Positions 1-9,080 are shown, numbered from the stretch's first letter. The stretch: 64,000 bases of DNA from Antarctobacter sediminis (GCF_019218285.1 NZ_JAHUZG010000001.1:806001-870000); one strand, 5' to 3'. A program made the numbers and translations. Notes: a model not told the origin generated them from the letters alone.

Positions 1-246
1 CCCGATGCCGCATTGGTGGGCGATGGCGAAGGCATCCTGATCATTGATGACCTCGTGGACAGCGGCAAGACGCTGGAACTGGTCCGCAGCCTTTATCCCA
101 AGGCGCATGTGGCCACCGTCTATGCCAAACCGCAGGGCCGTCCGCAGGTCGATACCTTCATCACCGAAGTCAGCCAGGACACCTGGATTTTCTTCCCGTG
201 GGACATGGCGCTGCAATACGTCAAACCCTATCGCGGCGACGATTGA
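1..246 (+). CDS. gpt: Xanthine phosphoribosyltransferase, C-terminal part
   Basis: Only the last 81 codons are in the window; the reading frame is open from base 1. The visible part carries the type I phosphoribosyltransferase PRPP-binding loop ([11 protein letters not shown]), followed by the short C-terminal strand and a WIFFPWD segment as in bacterial xanthine-guanine phosphoribosyltransferases. The enzyme salvages xanthine and guanine to their nucleotides in the cytosol. It stops at TGA 244-246 and is followed by a 62-base gap before a convergent gene. Family assignment is firm; xanthine rather than hypoxanthine specificity follows from overall similarity and is less certain. Confidence 0.85.
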   Translation, partial: PDAALVGDGEGILIIDDLVDSGKTLELVRSLYPKAHVATVYAKPQGRPQVDTFITEVSQDTWIFFPWDMALQYVKPYRGDD

Positions 247-308
247 TCGCCTGATTGATCGCCTGTCAGGACGAGGCGCGTGGCGCGCCTCGCCCCGTGC
301 GTAATGGC

Positions 309-1175
309 TCAGGCAAGCGCCTCGTTCAGCGTGTCCTGCCACGCTGTGATCGGACGTCCGATCAGACGGCCAAGCGTGCCGTCGTCGCTGTCCAGTCCAC
401 CTACCGACGCACCGCGATCGCTTTCCGACAACAGTTTCGCCAGCCCTTCGGGCAGGCCCGCGCCCAAAAGGGTCTCTTTGAACTTGGCTTCGGTCATGTT
501 CACATAAGGAATGTCCTTGCCCGTGAGGCGAGACAGTTCTGCTGCGAACTCGGTCAGCGTATAGCCTGTGTCCCCGGCCAGCTCGTAGATCGTCCCGCTT
601 GCTGGCAGATCCCCCATCAGTACGGCGGCGGCAGCTTCGGCATAGTCCTTGCGGGCGGCGCTTGCGATCCGTCCGTCCCCGGCGGCCCCGATAAAGGCAC
701 CGTTTTCAATCGCGGGCGCGGCGCTCATCGCGTAGTTTTCCGTGTACCAGCCATTGCGCAGCACCGCGTAATGCAGGCCCGAGGCAGCAAGATCATCCTC
801 CGTTTCGATATGTTCCGCAGGCAGATCCCCCAGCGGTGACTCCTTGGCGCGGAGCAGCGAGGTATAAGCGATGAAATCCACGCCCGCAGCCTTGGCAGCC
901 TCGATCACGTTGCGGTGCTGCGGCGCACGTTGTCCGACCTCGGAAGAGGACACCAACAACAGTCTTTCAACACCGGTAAAGGCGGCGCGCAGTGCCTCGG
1001 TCGCGTCATAGCTGGCCACGCGCACGGCAACGCCGCGCGCTTCCAGCGCCGACGCGGCCTCCGGTCGGCGCACCAATGCGCCGATGGTTTCCGGCGCTTC
1101 GGTTTTCAGCAGCCTGTCGATGACCTGTGCGCCAAGTTGGCCAGAGGCGCCGGTGACGAGATACTTGAGGGACAT
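309..1175 (-). CDS. qorB: NAD(P)H:quinone oxidoreductase 2 type, NmrA/SDR family
   Basis: A 288-residue atypical short-chain dehydrogenase. An N-terminal Rossmann motif (TGASGQLG, about residues 8-15) binds NAD(P)H; an ALVRRPEA segment follows, typical of NmrA-like proteins. It resembles Escherichia coli QorB (YtfG), which reduces quinones. The start is ATG at 1175 with an AAGGAA ribosome site a few bases upstream. It is divergent from an HxlR regulator 97 bases away, the same pairing as qorB/qorR (ytfG/ytfH) in enterobacteria, which suggests control by that regulator. The substrate is inferred from family and context only. Confidence 0.8.
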   Translation of the reverse strand: MSLKYLVTGASGQLGAQVIDRLLKTEAPETIGALVRRPEAASALEARGVAVRVASYDATEALRAAFTGVERLLLVSSSEVGQRAPQHRNVIEAAKAAGVDFIAYTSLLRAKESPLGDLPAEHIETEDDLAASGLHYAVLRNGWYTENYAMSAAPAIENGAFIGAAGDGRIASAARKDYAEAAAAVLMGDLPASGTIYELAGDTGYTLTEFAAELSRLTGKDIPYVNMTEAKFKETLLGAGLPEGLAKLLSESDRGASVGGLDSDDGTLGRLIGRPITAWQDTLNEALA

Positions 1176-1222
1176 GGTATTTCCTTTTCACTGGATCTAA
1201 GTTTGGTCCCGATTCGGGATAT

Positions 1223-1239
1223 GGTCTCGGATGTAGACC
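1223..1239. promoter_or_regulatory. Candidate HxlR operator between divergent qorB and regulator gene
   Basis: The 97-base divergent intergenic region holds a perfect 5-bp dyad, GGTCT-N7-AGACC. Allowing a two-base slip it extends outward to GATATGGTCT and AGACCGCATATC (1218-1246). Its place between two divergent genes and upstream of the HxlR ribosome site (AAGGAGG, 1257-1263) fits a repressor site serving both promoters. Binding is inferred. Confidence 0.45.
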
Positions 1240-1272
1240 GCATATCGAAACTCGCCAAGGAGGCACAAATTC

Positions 1273-1674
1273 ATGACAAGGGCACAGCCGGGTAACCGCC
1301 TTTTCCCCGAAGTCTTTGACGAACCGCCCATGCGCGCCGAAAATTGCCCGGTACGCGATGTGCTGGACCGCGTGGGCCAGAAATGGACCCTGTTGATCCT
1401 CATCGCACTGGAGAACGGGCCGCAGAGGTTTTCCGCCCTGCAACGCAAGGTTGGCGATATTTCCAAGCGCATGCTGACCCAGACGCTGCGCGATCTGGAA
1501 CGGGACGGCATGATCAGCCGCACGGTCTATCCGACCAAACCGCCCGCGGTGGAATATGCGCTGACCGATCTGGGCCGCTCGGCCCTGTTGCCCATCGCTC
1601 AGCTGTCAGACTGGGCAAGCGCCAACCACGACGCCATTCGCGCCGCCCGTGCGGCCTTTGACGCCGACGCATGA
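1273..1674 (+). CDS. HxlR-family winged-helix transcriptional regulator
   Basis: 133 residues, the usual length for HxlR regulators. The family signature runs [15 protein letters not shown] (about residues 24-38), followed by the winged-helix core ([29 protein letters not shown] split across helices). The conserved Cys in CPV is the residue that senses electrophiles or oxidants in QorR/HypR-type members. The ATG at 1273 has a strong AAGGAGG 9 bases upstream. Divergent orientation from the quinone reductase gene suggests a redox-responsive repressor of itself and that enzyme. Family is firm; the signal is inferred. Confidence 0.85.
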   Translation: MTRAQPGNRLFPEVFDEPPMRAENCPVRDVLDRVGQKWTLLILIALENGPQRFSALQRKVGDISKRMLTQTLRDLERDGMISRTVYPTKPPAVEYALTDLGRSALLPIAQLSDWASANHDAIRAARAAFDADA

Positions 1675-1728
1675 CTTGCGCCCGCCGGCGGCGCTGATAG
1701 CTTCGCGTCAAATTTGCCGGAGAGCCCG

Positions 1729-2925
1729 ATGACCAGCCGCACAGACGCGACCTTTTTCCCACCCATCCCCGAGGCGCAGCGCTGGTTGAAAGGGGTCGTG
1801 TTTCCGGCCGACCGCCCGTTGATCAACCTCAGTCAGGCCGCGCCCGCCGATCCGCCGCCGCCTGCCATGCGCAAAGCCATGGCCGAAATGATGGAAGACC
1901 CCGCCAGCCATCTCTATGGACCGGTTCTGGGTTTGCCAGAACTGCGCAGGGCGCTGGCGGCAGAATGGCAAGGGCATTATGGAGGCCCGGTCGACGCTGC
2001 AGAAGTCGGGATCACGGCAGGCTGCAATCAGGCGTTTGCGGCCACCATCTCGGCCATTTGCGGCGAAGGAGACGAAGTCATCCTGCCGGTGCCGTGGTAT
2101 TTCAATCACAAGATGTGGCTGGACATGTCCGGGGTCCGCGCGGTGCCCCTGCCCTGTGGGTCTGACCTGATCCCCGATCCGCAAGCGGCCCGCGCCCTGA
2201 TCACCCCGCGGACACGGGCGATTGCACTGGTCACTCCGAACAATCCCTGCGGTGTCGAATATCCCGCCGAAGTACTGGATGGCTTCTACGATCTTTGCGC
2301 CGAACTGGGGCTCAAGCTGATCCTGGATGAAACCTATCGCGATTTCGACTCGCGCTTGGGCGCGCCGCACAGCCTGTTGTCCCGGCCCGAACGCGCCGGG
2401 GTTCTGATCCAGCTTTACAGCTTTTCCAAAGCCTACCGGTTGACGGGTCACCGTGTCGGCGCTGTCTTGGGGGATGCCGACCTGTTGCACCAGATCGAGA
2501 AGTTTCAGGACACGGTGGCGATCTGCGCCCCGTCATTGGGACAACGCGCGGCACTTTGGGGACTGGACCATCTGGCCCAGTGGAAAGCTGAACAGCGCGA
2601 CGAGATCCTCGACCGGCGCGCGGCCATCATCGAACATTTTGCCCCTCTGGAGGCACGCGGCTGGCGTTTGCTTGGGTGCGGAGCCTATTTCGCCTACATC
2701 GAACACCCCTTTGCCGAAGGATCGGCCGAACTGGCGCCCCGCCTTGTACAAGACGCCGGTGTGTTGATCCTGCCGGCCACCATGTTCACCCCAAAAGGCG
2801 ACGCCAGCGGCGACAGACAGTTCCGCGTGGCCTTTGCCAATACCGACCGCGCCGGCATCGCGGAATTCGCCCGCAGGCTGGCGCAGGTCGACGGGCCTCT
2901 TGCAGGCCCCGGGGGAGCCGCTTAG
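1729..2925 (+). CDS. Pyridoxal-phosphate aminotransferase, class I/II
   Basis: A 398-residue fold-type I aminotransferase. Visible motifs are the substrate segment VTPNNPCG (class I hallmark), the cofactor aspartate in ILDETYRDF, the Schiff-base lysine in SFSKAYRLTGHRVG, and a phosphate-binding/carboxylate arginine near the C-terminus (QFRVAFAN). It probably transfers amino groups between an amino acid and 2-oxoglutarate or pyruvate. ATG 1729 was chosen because GGAG lies six bases upstream; a TTG at 1714 is also in frame. The exact substrate cannot be read from the sequence. It may be co-transcribed with ppiD, which starts 31 bases after its stop. Confidence 0.85.
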   Translation: MTSRTDATFFPPIPEAQRWLKGVVFPADRPLINLSQAAPADPPPPAMRKAMAEMMEDPASHLYGPVLGLPELRRALAAEWQGHYGGPVDAAEVGITAGCNQAFAATISAICGEGDEVILPVPWYFNHKMWLDMSGVRAVPLPCGSDLIPDPQAARALITPRTRAIALVTPNNPCGVEYPAEVLDGFYDLCAELGLKLILDETYRDFDSRLGAPHSLLSRPERAGVLIQLYSFSKAYRLTGHRVGAVLGDADLLHQIEKFQDTVAICAPSLGQRAALWGLDHLAQWKAEQRDEILDRRAAIIEHFAPLEARGWRLLGCGAYFAYIEHPFAEGSAELAPRLVQDAGVLILPATMFTPKGDASGDRQFRVAFANTDRAGIAEFARRLAQVDGPLAGPGGAA

Positions 2926-2956
2926 ACAGGGGCAAATCCGAGAGCGGGAGGTCACG

Positions 2957-4819
2957 ATGGCGGACAAGAAAAGCGGCGCAGGCAAATTCCTGGTCTATGG
3001 CCTGTTGGGCCTTCTGCTGCTGGGGCTTGGCGGCTTCGGCGCCACCAATTTCTCTGGCACCGTGCGGTCGATCGGCAAGGTGGGCGAGGCCGAAATCTCG
3101 ACCAACGACTATTTCCGGTCGCTGCGCAACCAGATCAACACGCTGCAACAGCAGACCGGTCAGGCCTTGTCCTTTCAGCAGGCGCAGGCGCTTGGCCTGA
3201 CGCAACAGGTCCTGAGCCAGCTGGTCGTTACCGCCGCCCTGGAAAACGAGGCCGACGTTCTGGGGATTTCGATTGGCGACAGCCGCCTTGCCGAGGATCT
3301 GCGTGCCATTCGCGCCTTTCAGGGCGCCGACGGCAGCTTTAACCGCGATGCCTACAAGCTGACACTGGACAACGCCGGGCTGACCGAACGCGATTTCGAA
3401 GAAAAGCTGCGGAACGAAAGCGCCAGTTCGCTGCTGCAAGGGGCCGTTCTGGCCGGTGTCCGCTTGCCGGACACCTATGTGGACACGCTGATCGGATACA
3501 CCGGTGAACGCCGCAACATCACCTGGGCCGAAATCAATGCCGATGCCGTCGAACTGGACATCGCCGACCCGACCGAAGAAGCGTTGCGTGCGCATTACGA
3601 TGACAACATCGCGCTTTTCACCCGGCCTGAAACGCGCCAGATCACCTATGTGCTGCTGACCCCGGAAATGCTGGTGGACACGGTCGAGGTGGACGAGGAT
3701 TCGCTGCGCGCCGCCTACGACGAGCGCAAAGAAGAGTTCGACCTGCCCGAACGTCGCTTGGTGGAACGTCTGGTTTTCAACGACACCGCCGCCGCCGAAG
3801 CGGCGCTGGCCCGCGTGACCTCTGGCGAAATCGCTTTTGAGGATCTGGTCGAGGAACGCGGGTTGGAGCTTGCCGATACCGACATGGGCGACGTCACCCG
3901 CGGCGATCTGGCTGGTGCCGCCGATCTGGCTGGTGCCGCCGATCTGGTCTTTGGCGGCGAAGTCGGTCAGGTGGTCGGCCCCGCGCCCACCACGCTTGGC
4001 CCGGCCCTTTTCCGCATCAATGCCGTGCTTCCCGCCCAGTTGACGTCCTTCGAGGATGCCGTGCCCGGCCTGCGCGGTGAACTGGCGCTGGACCGCGCCC
4101 GCCGTGTGATCGAAACGCAGGCGCAGGGGTTCGACGATGAACTGGCCGCCGGGGTGACGCTGGAAGAGCTGGCCGACACCACCGACCTGACGCTGGGCAC
4201 CATCGGCTGGACCGGTGACAATGACGAGGACATTGCGGGCTACCCGGCGTTCCGCGACGCCGCGGACGATGTGCAGGACGGCGATTACCCGGCCATCGCG
4301 GCGCTTGGCGATGGCGGTGTCTTTGCCCTGCGGCTGGATCAGACCGATGCTCCGGCCCCGATCCCCTTCGACGAGGTCCGCGTTCGCGTCGAAGCCGACT
4401 GGCGTGCGGCACAAGAAGCGGACGCCTTGCTCAAACAGGCCGAAACGCTCGCAGCGCAACTGGGTGAAGGCGTGACTTTCGAAGGTCTCGATCTGACCCC
4501 GGCGACCGAGACCGACCTGACCCGCACCGCCCTTGGCGCCGTGCCGCGCCCGGTGCTGGACGCCATGTTCGAAATGACGCCCGGCGAGGTACGTGCGGTC
4601 CAGACCGGCGACAGCGCGATCATCGTGCGGCTGGACGACGTCCTTGAGGTCGACCGCGAAGGCGATCAGGCTCTGCAACTGGCACAGCTGTTCCGGGATC
4701 AGGCCGCTCAGGACGTGGCGCAGGACCTGTTCAGCGCCTTGGCCACGGACATCCAGGCGCGCGCTGGCGTCGAACTTGACCAGGCGGCGATCAATGCCGT
4801 TCACGCGAACTTCCAGTAA
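2957..4819 (+). CDS. ppiD: Peptidyl-prolyl isomerase PpiD, SurA N-terminal domain
   Basis: 620 residues: a short cytosolic start, one membrane helix (LVYGLLGLLLLGLGGFGA, about residues 11-28), then a periplasmic SurA_N-like chaperone region, a parvulin-like region (RQITYVLLTPEML... EFDLPERRLV) and a C-terminal helical part. PpiD anchors in the inner membrane near the Sec translocon and helps outer-membrane and secreted proteins fold. GGGAGG sits five bases before ATG 2957; an open frame continues upstream inside the aminotransferase but has no start support. It is five bases from trpE, so the two are probably co-transcribed. An exact 18-base duplication lies mid-gene (3905-3940). Confidence 0.85.
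   Translation: MADKKSGAGKFLVYGLLGLLLLGLGGFGATNFSGTVRSIGKVGEAEISTNDYFRSLRNQINTLQQQTGQALSFQQAQALGLTQQVLSQLVVTAALENEADVLGISIGDSRLAEDLRAIRAFQGADGSFNRDAYKLTLDNAGLTERDFEEKLRNESASSLLQGAVLAGVRLPDTYVDTLIGYTGERRNITWAEINADAVELDIADPTEEALRAHYDDNIALFTRPETRQITYVLLTPEMLVDTVEVDEDSLRAAYDERKEEFDLPERRLVERLVFNDTAAAEAALARVTSGEIAFEDLVEERGLELADTDMGDVTRGDLAGAADLAGAADLVFGGEVGQVVGPAPTTLGPALFRINAVLPAQLTSFEDAVPGLRGELALDRARRVIETQAQGFDDELAAGVTLEELADTTDLTLGTIGWTGDNDEDIAGYPAFRDAADDVQDGDYPAIAALGDGGVFALRLDQTDAPAPIPFDEVRVRVEADWRAAQEADALLKQAETLAAQLGEGVTFEGLDLTPATETDLTRTALGAVPRPVLDAMFEMTPGEVRAVQTGDSAIIVRLDDVLEVDREGDQALQLAQLFRDQAAQDVAQDLFSALATDIQARAGVELDQAAINAVHANFQ
3905..3940 (+). repeat. Perfect 18-bp tandem duplication inside ppiD
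   Basis: The unit GATCTGGCTGGTGCCGCC occurs twice without a mismatch and the first six bases of a third copy follow. It encodes DLAGAA twice, so the reading frame is kept. It lies within the periplasmic rotamase-like region. Confidence 0.95.
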
Positions 4820-4824
4820 GAGCC

Positions 4825-6339
4825 ATGGTACAACTGATCCCTTCCTTCGACGGCTTCGCCTCTGAATACGAGGCGGGCCGCAACCAGGTGGTCTATGCCC
4901 GTCTGGCCGCCGATCTCGACACGCCGGTGTCATTGATGCTGAAACTCACCGGCGCGGCACGCGATGCCTTCATGCTGGAATCCGTCACCGGCGGCGAAGT
5001 CCGGGGGCGGTATTCGATCATCGGCATGAAGCCCGACCTGATCTGGCAATGTCACGGCACGCAGGCACGGGTAAACCGCATGGCGCGCTTTGACCCGGAT
5101 GCCTTTGAGCCGCAGTCAGAGGATCCGCTGAACGCGCTCCGGGCCTTGCTGGCCGAAAGCAGGATCGACCTGCCCGAAGATCTGCCGCAGGCCGCCGCCG
5201 GGCTGTTCGGCTACCTTGGCTACGACATGATCCGGCTGGTCGAACATCTGCCGAACGTGAACCCCGATCCGCTGGGTCTGCCTGATGCCCTGATGATGCG
5301 GCCCTCGGTTGTGGCCGTGCTGGATGGCGTCAAGGGAGAGGTCACGGTGGTCTCTCCGGCCTGGGTGCAGGATGGGCTGTCGGCCCGCGCGGCCTATGCA
5401 CAGGCGGCAGAACGGGTCATGGATGCGGTGCGCGATCTGGAACGTGCCCTGCCGCAAGCCTCGCGCGATCTGGGCGATGCGGCGGATCTGGGCGAACCGG
5501 TGTCCAACTTTGCCCATGCGGACTATCTCGCCGCGGTGGAAAAGGCCAAGGAATACATCCGGGCGGGCGACATTTTTCAGGTTGTGCCGTCCCAGCGCTG
5601 GACGCAGGACTTCCCGCTGCCGCCGTTCACGCTCTACCGCAGCTTGCGACGGACCAACCCGTCGCCCTTTATGTTCTACTTCAACTTCGGCGGGTTCCAG
5701 GTTGTCGGCGCATCGCCCGAAATCCTCGTGCGGGTCTTTGGAGACGAGGTGACGATCCGCCCGATCGCCGGCACCCGCCCGCGCGGCGCCACCCCGGCCG
5801 AGGACAAGGCGCTCGAAGCGGACTTGCTGGCCGACAAGAAAGAACTGGCCGAACACCTGATGCTGCTGGACCTCGGTCGCAACGACACTGGCCGCGTGTC
5901 CAAGATCGGAACAGTCAAGCCTACCGAGCAATTTATCATCGAACGCTACAGCCACGTGATGCATATCGTATCGAACGTGGTCGGTGAACTTTCCGAAGAC
6001 CAAGATGCCCTGTCCGCCCTTTTGGCAGGCCTGCCGGCCGGAACGGTTTCCGGCGCCCCCAAGGTCCGCGCGATGGAGATCATCGACGAGTTGGAACCCG
6101 AAAAGCGGGGTGTCTATGGCGGCGGGGTGGGCTATTTCAGCGCCGGCGGCGATATGGACATGTGCATCGCCCTGCGGACGGCCTTGGTGAAGGATCAGAA
6201 ACTCTACATCCAGGCCGGCGGCGGCGTGGTCTATGACAGTGATCCCGAAGCCGAGTATCAGGAAACGGTTCACAAATCCAACGCCATCCGGCGCGCGGCC
6301 GCCAACGCAGCGCGCTTCACCGGCAACGGCAACCACTGA
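4825..6339 (+). CDS. trpE: Anthranilate synthase component I
   Basis: 504 residues, normal for TrpE. It converts chorismate to anthranilate with ammonia supplied by TrpG, the first step of tryptophan synthesis. Seen are the N-terminal tryptophan-binding region (LLESVTGGE-like MLESVTGGEVRGRYSI), and the chorismate-binding half with PIAGTRPRG, LLDLGRNDTGRVSKIG, GLPAGTVSGAPKVRAMEII and YGGGVGY. No trpG, trpD or trpC lies next to it. It starts five bases after ppiD, leaving no room for a leader peptide or attenuator of its own. The downstream repeat element at 6352 probably ends the transcript. Confidence 0.97.
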   Translation: MVQLIPSFDGFASEYEAGRNQVVYARLAADLDTPVSLMLKLTGAARDAFMLESVTGGEVRGRYSIIGMKPDLIWQCHGTQARVNRMARFDPDAFEPQSEDPLNALRALLAESRIDLPEDLPQAAAGLFGYLGYDMIRLVEHLPNVNPDPLGLPDALMMRPSVVAVLDGVKGEVTVVSPAWVQDGLSARAAYAQAAERVMDAVRDLERALPQASRDLGDAADLGEPVSNFAHADYLAAVEKAKEYIRAGDIFQVVPSQRWTQDFPLPPFTLYRSLRRTNPSPFMFYFNFGGFQVVGASPEILVRVFGDEVTIRPIAGTRPRGATPAEDKALEADLLADKKELAEHLMLLDLGRNDTGRVSKIGTVKPTEQFIIERYSHVMHIVSNVVGELSEDQDALSALLAGLPAGTVSGAPKVRAMEIIDELEPEKRGVYGGGVGYFSAGGDMDMCIALRTALVKDQKLYIQAGGGVVYDSDPEAEYQETVHKSNAIRRAAANAARFTGNGNH

Positions 6340-6351
6340 CCGAGCCGATGA

Positions 6352-6413
6352 AGGGGGGCTCTGCCCCCCGCGCCTTCGGCGCGCCCCCCGAGGTATTTTC
6401 AGAACCAAAGAAG
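6352..6413 (+). repeat. GC-hairpin repeat, tail type B, downstream of trpE
   Basis: Two hairpins, GGGGGGC-TCT-GCCCCCC and CGCGCC-TTC-GGCGCG, are followed by CCCCCCGAGGTATTTTC and then AACCAAAGAAG. The tail is nearly the same as in the inverted element at 6557-6625. It sits 12 bases after the trpE stop and could act as a terminator or mRNA-end hairpin. Confidence 0.8.
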
Positions 6414-6490
6414 CAAGGGTTTGTTAACCTCGTTGAGCGATCATACTGACACGGTACAGGCTGAGGAGCCGATGACCGTAACCGAAGAAG

Positions 6491-6515
6491 CCCCCTGTCG
6501 CATGTCGGCAGGGGG
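6491..6515. terminator. Hairpin CCCCCTG...CAGGGGG between trpE and sufE
   Basis: Seven-bp arms around an 11-base loop, followed on the + strand by TATTTCGTTT. It lies between two inverted repeat elements in the convergent trpE/sufE gap. It may be a weak terminator for the + strand; the T-run is interrupted. Confidence 0.4.
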
Positions 6516-6556
6516 TATTTCGTTTCAGTAAACGGTTCATTGCGAAAATCGGCTGC

Positions 6557-6625
6557 TCTTCTTTGGTTTTCCAAATACCTCGGGGGAGTCCGGGACGACT
6601 GTCCCGGGCGGGGGCAGAGCCCCCT
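6557..6625 (-). repeat. GC-hairpin repeat, tail type B, downstream of sufE
   Basis: Read on the - strand: GGGGGC-TCT-GCCCCC, a second hairpin CCGGGAC-AGTC-GTCCCGG, then CCCCCGAGGTATTTGG and AACCAAAGAAG. Same organisation and tail as the element at 6352-6413, in opposite orientation, so the pair faces inward over the 285-base convergent gap. It begins at the sufE stop codon. Confidence 0.8.
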
Positions 6626-7029
6626 CAACCGGCGCTCTGGCTGCGAATCCGTTCGATCATCGCGCGCAGACCGTTGGATCGCTGCGCTGAGAGGTGTTCG
6701 TTCAGTCCCAGCCGCCCAAGTTCGGCACGGGCGTCGACATTGGCCACTTCATCCAGCGGCAGACCGTCATATAACCGATGCAACAGAGCGATGAGGCCCT
6801 TGACGATCAGAGCATCGCTGTCGCCTTGGAAGTGGAAGTTGCCGTCTTCCGGAGCCATGTGCAGCCAGACCTGGCTGGCGCAGCCTTCGACCTTGGTGGC
6901 GGGGACTTTGAGGGCTTCGGGCATGGGCGCCATGTCCTTGCCCATCTCGATCACCATACGGTAGCGGTCTTCCCAGTCCTCAAGGAATTCGAAATCCTCG
7001 ACCACGTCTTCGAATGCTGCCTGTGCCAT
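6625..7029 (-). CDS. sufE: Cysteine desulfuration protein SufE
   Basis: 134 residues, the family length. SufE accepts persulfide sulfur from the cysteine desulfurase SufS and passes it to the SufBCD scaffold for iron-sulfur cluster assembly. The acceptor cysteine is in the conserved VEGCASQVWL segment (about residue 50). The start at 7029 follows a GGAGGTC ribosome site; an open frame continues further upstream but overlaps the lipoprotein gene and lacks start support. It is divergent from the lipoprotein gene at 7159, and no other suf genes are nearby. Confidence 0.92.
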   Translation of the reverse strand: MAQAAFEDVVEDFEFLEDWEDRYRMVIEMGKDMAPMPEALKVPATKVEGCASQVWLHMAPEDGNFHFQGDSDALIVKGLIALLHRLYDGLPLDEVANVDARAELGRLGLNEHLSAQRSNGLRAMIERIRSQSAG

Positions 7030-7158
7030 TGCGACCTCCGTTTGCGGCAGACCTAGGCACATGCGGCCCGAAGGTCCAGCCCCTGCCCTTGCCGCGAGGT
7101 GCTTTTCATCGCCCGCGATCTGCGCTAACCCTCCGAGAAACCTTCCAGGGGGCGCGTC

Positions 7159-7665
7159 ATGTTCAAACCGGTATCCACCCTCGTTCTTGCGGCCCTTGTG
7201 CTGACCAGTTGCGGCACTGTGCGCGACAGCCGCCTCAACCCGATCAACTGGTTCGGGCGGAGCGAATCCCTGCGCGTGGCAACACCCAACGAAGAGGTGA
7301 ACACGCTGATCCCGCGCGGGCGTGAATCGATCTTCCGGAAGGAAAAGGACACCACTTACCGTGGCACCGACATGGGCGAAATCACCGAACTGGTGGTGGA
7401 ACGTCGCCCCGGCGGGGCGATCATCCGGGCCACCACCGTGGCGGATTATCAGGGCGCCTTTGATGTCCAATTGGTCAAGATCGAGGAAGAAAGCACCGGT
7501 GGCACGCTGGCCTATGCGTTCCGGGGGTATCAGCCGCGCGGGCCGAAAGGATCGGATCTGTCGCGCACCCACACGGCCGCCGTATGGTTGACGGACAACC
7601 AGTTGGCCGGGATTCGCACGATCCAGGTCAAGGGGCGGCACAACATTCGGAATGTGCGCCGCTGA
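7159..7665 (+). CDS. Putative lipoprotein, unknown function
   Basis: 168 residues beginning with a lipoprotein signal peptide (hydrophobic ALVLAALVLTSC, Cys about residue 19 as the lipidation site), then GTVRDSRLNPINWFGRS. The remainder is soluble, basic and has no motif that I recognise. It is expected to be anchored in a membrane facing the periplasm. The start ATG 7159 has only a G-rich upstream stretch (AGGGGGC). Its stop is seven bases from the convergent rnd stop. Only localisation can be supported. Confidence 0.7.
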   Translation: MFKPVSTLVLAALVLTSCGTVRDSRLNPINWFGRSESLRVATPNEEVNTLIPRGRESIFRKEKDTTYRGTDMGEITELVVERRPGGAIIRATTVADYQGAFDVQLVKIEEESTGGTLAYAFRGYQPRGPKGSDLSRTHTAAVWLTDNQLAGIRTIQVKGRHNIRNVRR

Positions 7666-7671
7666 CCCTGG

Positions 7672-8829
7672 TCAGATGTCGATGACCTTCACGGTTTTGC
7701 CCTTGGCACCGAGGGCAATCTTGCCGTCACACAGGCGCAGGGCGTCTTCGCCGAAGACTTCGCGGCGCCAGCCGCTGAGTGCCGGGACGTCGCGCTGACC
7801 TGCTGCAATTGCATCAAGGTCCGAGGACGGTGCGATGAGTTTGGAGGCGACACCGTAGTCTTCGGTTTTGGCCTTCAGCAGAACACGCAGCAGATCGGAC
7901 AGAGCCGGGTTCACCTGCAACTTGTCCTTGTCATTGGTGACTTTCGGCAAATCTTCTTTTGGGCACTCCATCCCGGCGGCGATGGCGGAGAGGATTCCCT
8001 CGGCAATCGCGCCTTTGCGGGCTTCGCGCAGCAACAACCGTGAGCGGCCCAGATCGTTCATCGTCACGGGCTTGGTCGAGGCCAGTTCCACCAGCGCGTC
8101 ATCCTTGAACACCCTGTTGCGCGGCACGTTGCGCTCTTGCGCATAGGCTTCTCGGAAGGCGGCCAGTTCGCGCACGATGGCAAGGAACCGTGGCGAGTTG
8201 GACCGGGTCTTGACGCGCTTCCATGCGTCTTCGGGACGGGTGATATAGGTTTGGGGATCGGTCAGCGTCGCCAGTTCCTCGCCGACCCAGCGGGCGCGCC
8301 CGGTTTCTTGCAGCTTTTGATCCAGGAATTCGTAGATCTGGCGCAGATGCGTCACATCGGCCAGCGCATAGGTCTTTTGCGCATCCGTCAGCGGGCGGCG
8401 GGACCAATCGGTAAAGCGCGAGCTTTTGTCCAACTGCTGTTTGGCGATCCGCTTGACCAGTGTCTCATAGCCCACCTGTTCGCCAAATCCGCAAACCATC
8501 GCGGCAACCTGCGTATCGAACAGCGGCTTGGGGATCACACCATTGTCGATGAAAAAGATTTCAAGATCCTGCCGCGCGGCGTGGAAGACCTTGACCACAT
8601 TTTCGTTGCGGAACAGGTCCATCAACGGATCCAGTGACAGACCGTCCTCCAGCGGATCGACCAGAACCGCGTCTGAGTCGTCCCGTCCCGGCAAGGCCAG
8701 CTGAATCAGGCACAGTTTTGAGTAATAGGTGCGTTCGCGCAGAAATTCCGTATCCACGGTCACGTAAGGAACAGAGGCAGCGGCCTCGCAGAAGGCCGCA
8801 AGCTCTTCTGTCGTCTTCAAGGTCTTCAT
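7672..8829 (-). CDS. rnd: Ribonuclease D
   Basis: 385 residues. The DEDD exonuclease domain shows VTVDTEFLRE (Exo I, Asp and Glu), FHAARQDLEIF (Exo II) and a YALADVTHL segment with the Exo III Tyr/Asp. The HRDC region follows (SPRFLAIVRELAAFREAYAQ... NVPRNRVFKDD). RNase D trims 3' ends of tRNAs and other stable RNAs. ATG 8829 was chosen because GGAG lies five bases upstream; a longer start at 8850 has no ribosome site. The 251-base region upstream, shared with the divergent small gene, holds short dyads (CATCAC-N5-GTGATG at 8985-9001) of unknown meaning. Confidence 0.93.
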   Translation of the reverse strand: MKTLKTTEELAAFCEAAASVPYVTVDTEFLRERTYYSKLCLIQLALPGRDDSDAVLVDPLEDGLSLDPLMDLFRNENVVKVFHAARQDLEIFFIDNGVIPKPLFDTQVAAMVCGFGEQVGYETLVKRIAKQQLDKSSRFTDWSRRPLTDAQKTYALADVTHLRQIYEFLDQKLQETGRARWVGEELATLTDPQTYITRPEDAWKRVKTRSNSPRFLAIVRELAAFREAYAQERNVPRNRVFKDDALVELASTKPVTMNDLGRSRLLLREARKGAIAEGILSAIAAGMECPKEDLPKVTNDKDKLQVNPALSDLLRVLLKAKTEDYGVASKLIAPSSDLDAIAAGQRDVPALSGWRREVFGEDALRLCDGKIALGAKGKTVKVIDI

Positions 8830-9080
8830 CCGGGCTCCGGCAGGATACACGGGCCGGAAGCGGCCCGCTCCGTGAAAGGTCAGGCAAGGTCTTGGCGCCC
8901 AACGCCGCCTTGCGTCGGATCACCATAGAGCAAACCCCGGAGACATTCAAAGCCCCCGTCGATCACGACATAGCAGGTTTGCGACATCACAAAACGTGAT
9001 GCACAGCGCGCCAAACATTCATTTCAAGAATGGCCTGTCGGGACCTATCTGAGCGTCATCGCAAACAGGAGTACCCTGAA

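Noticed and set aside
4820-4824. Tryptophan attenuator or leader peptide for trpE
   Set aside because: Only five bases separate ppiD and trpE; no room for a leader.
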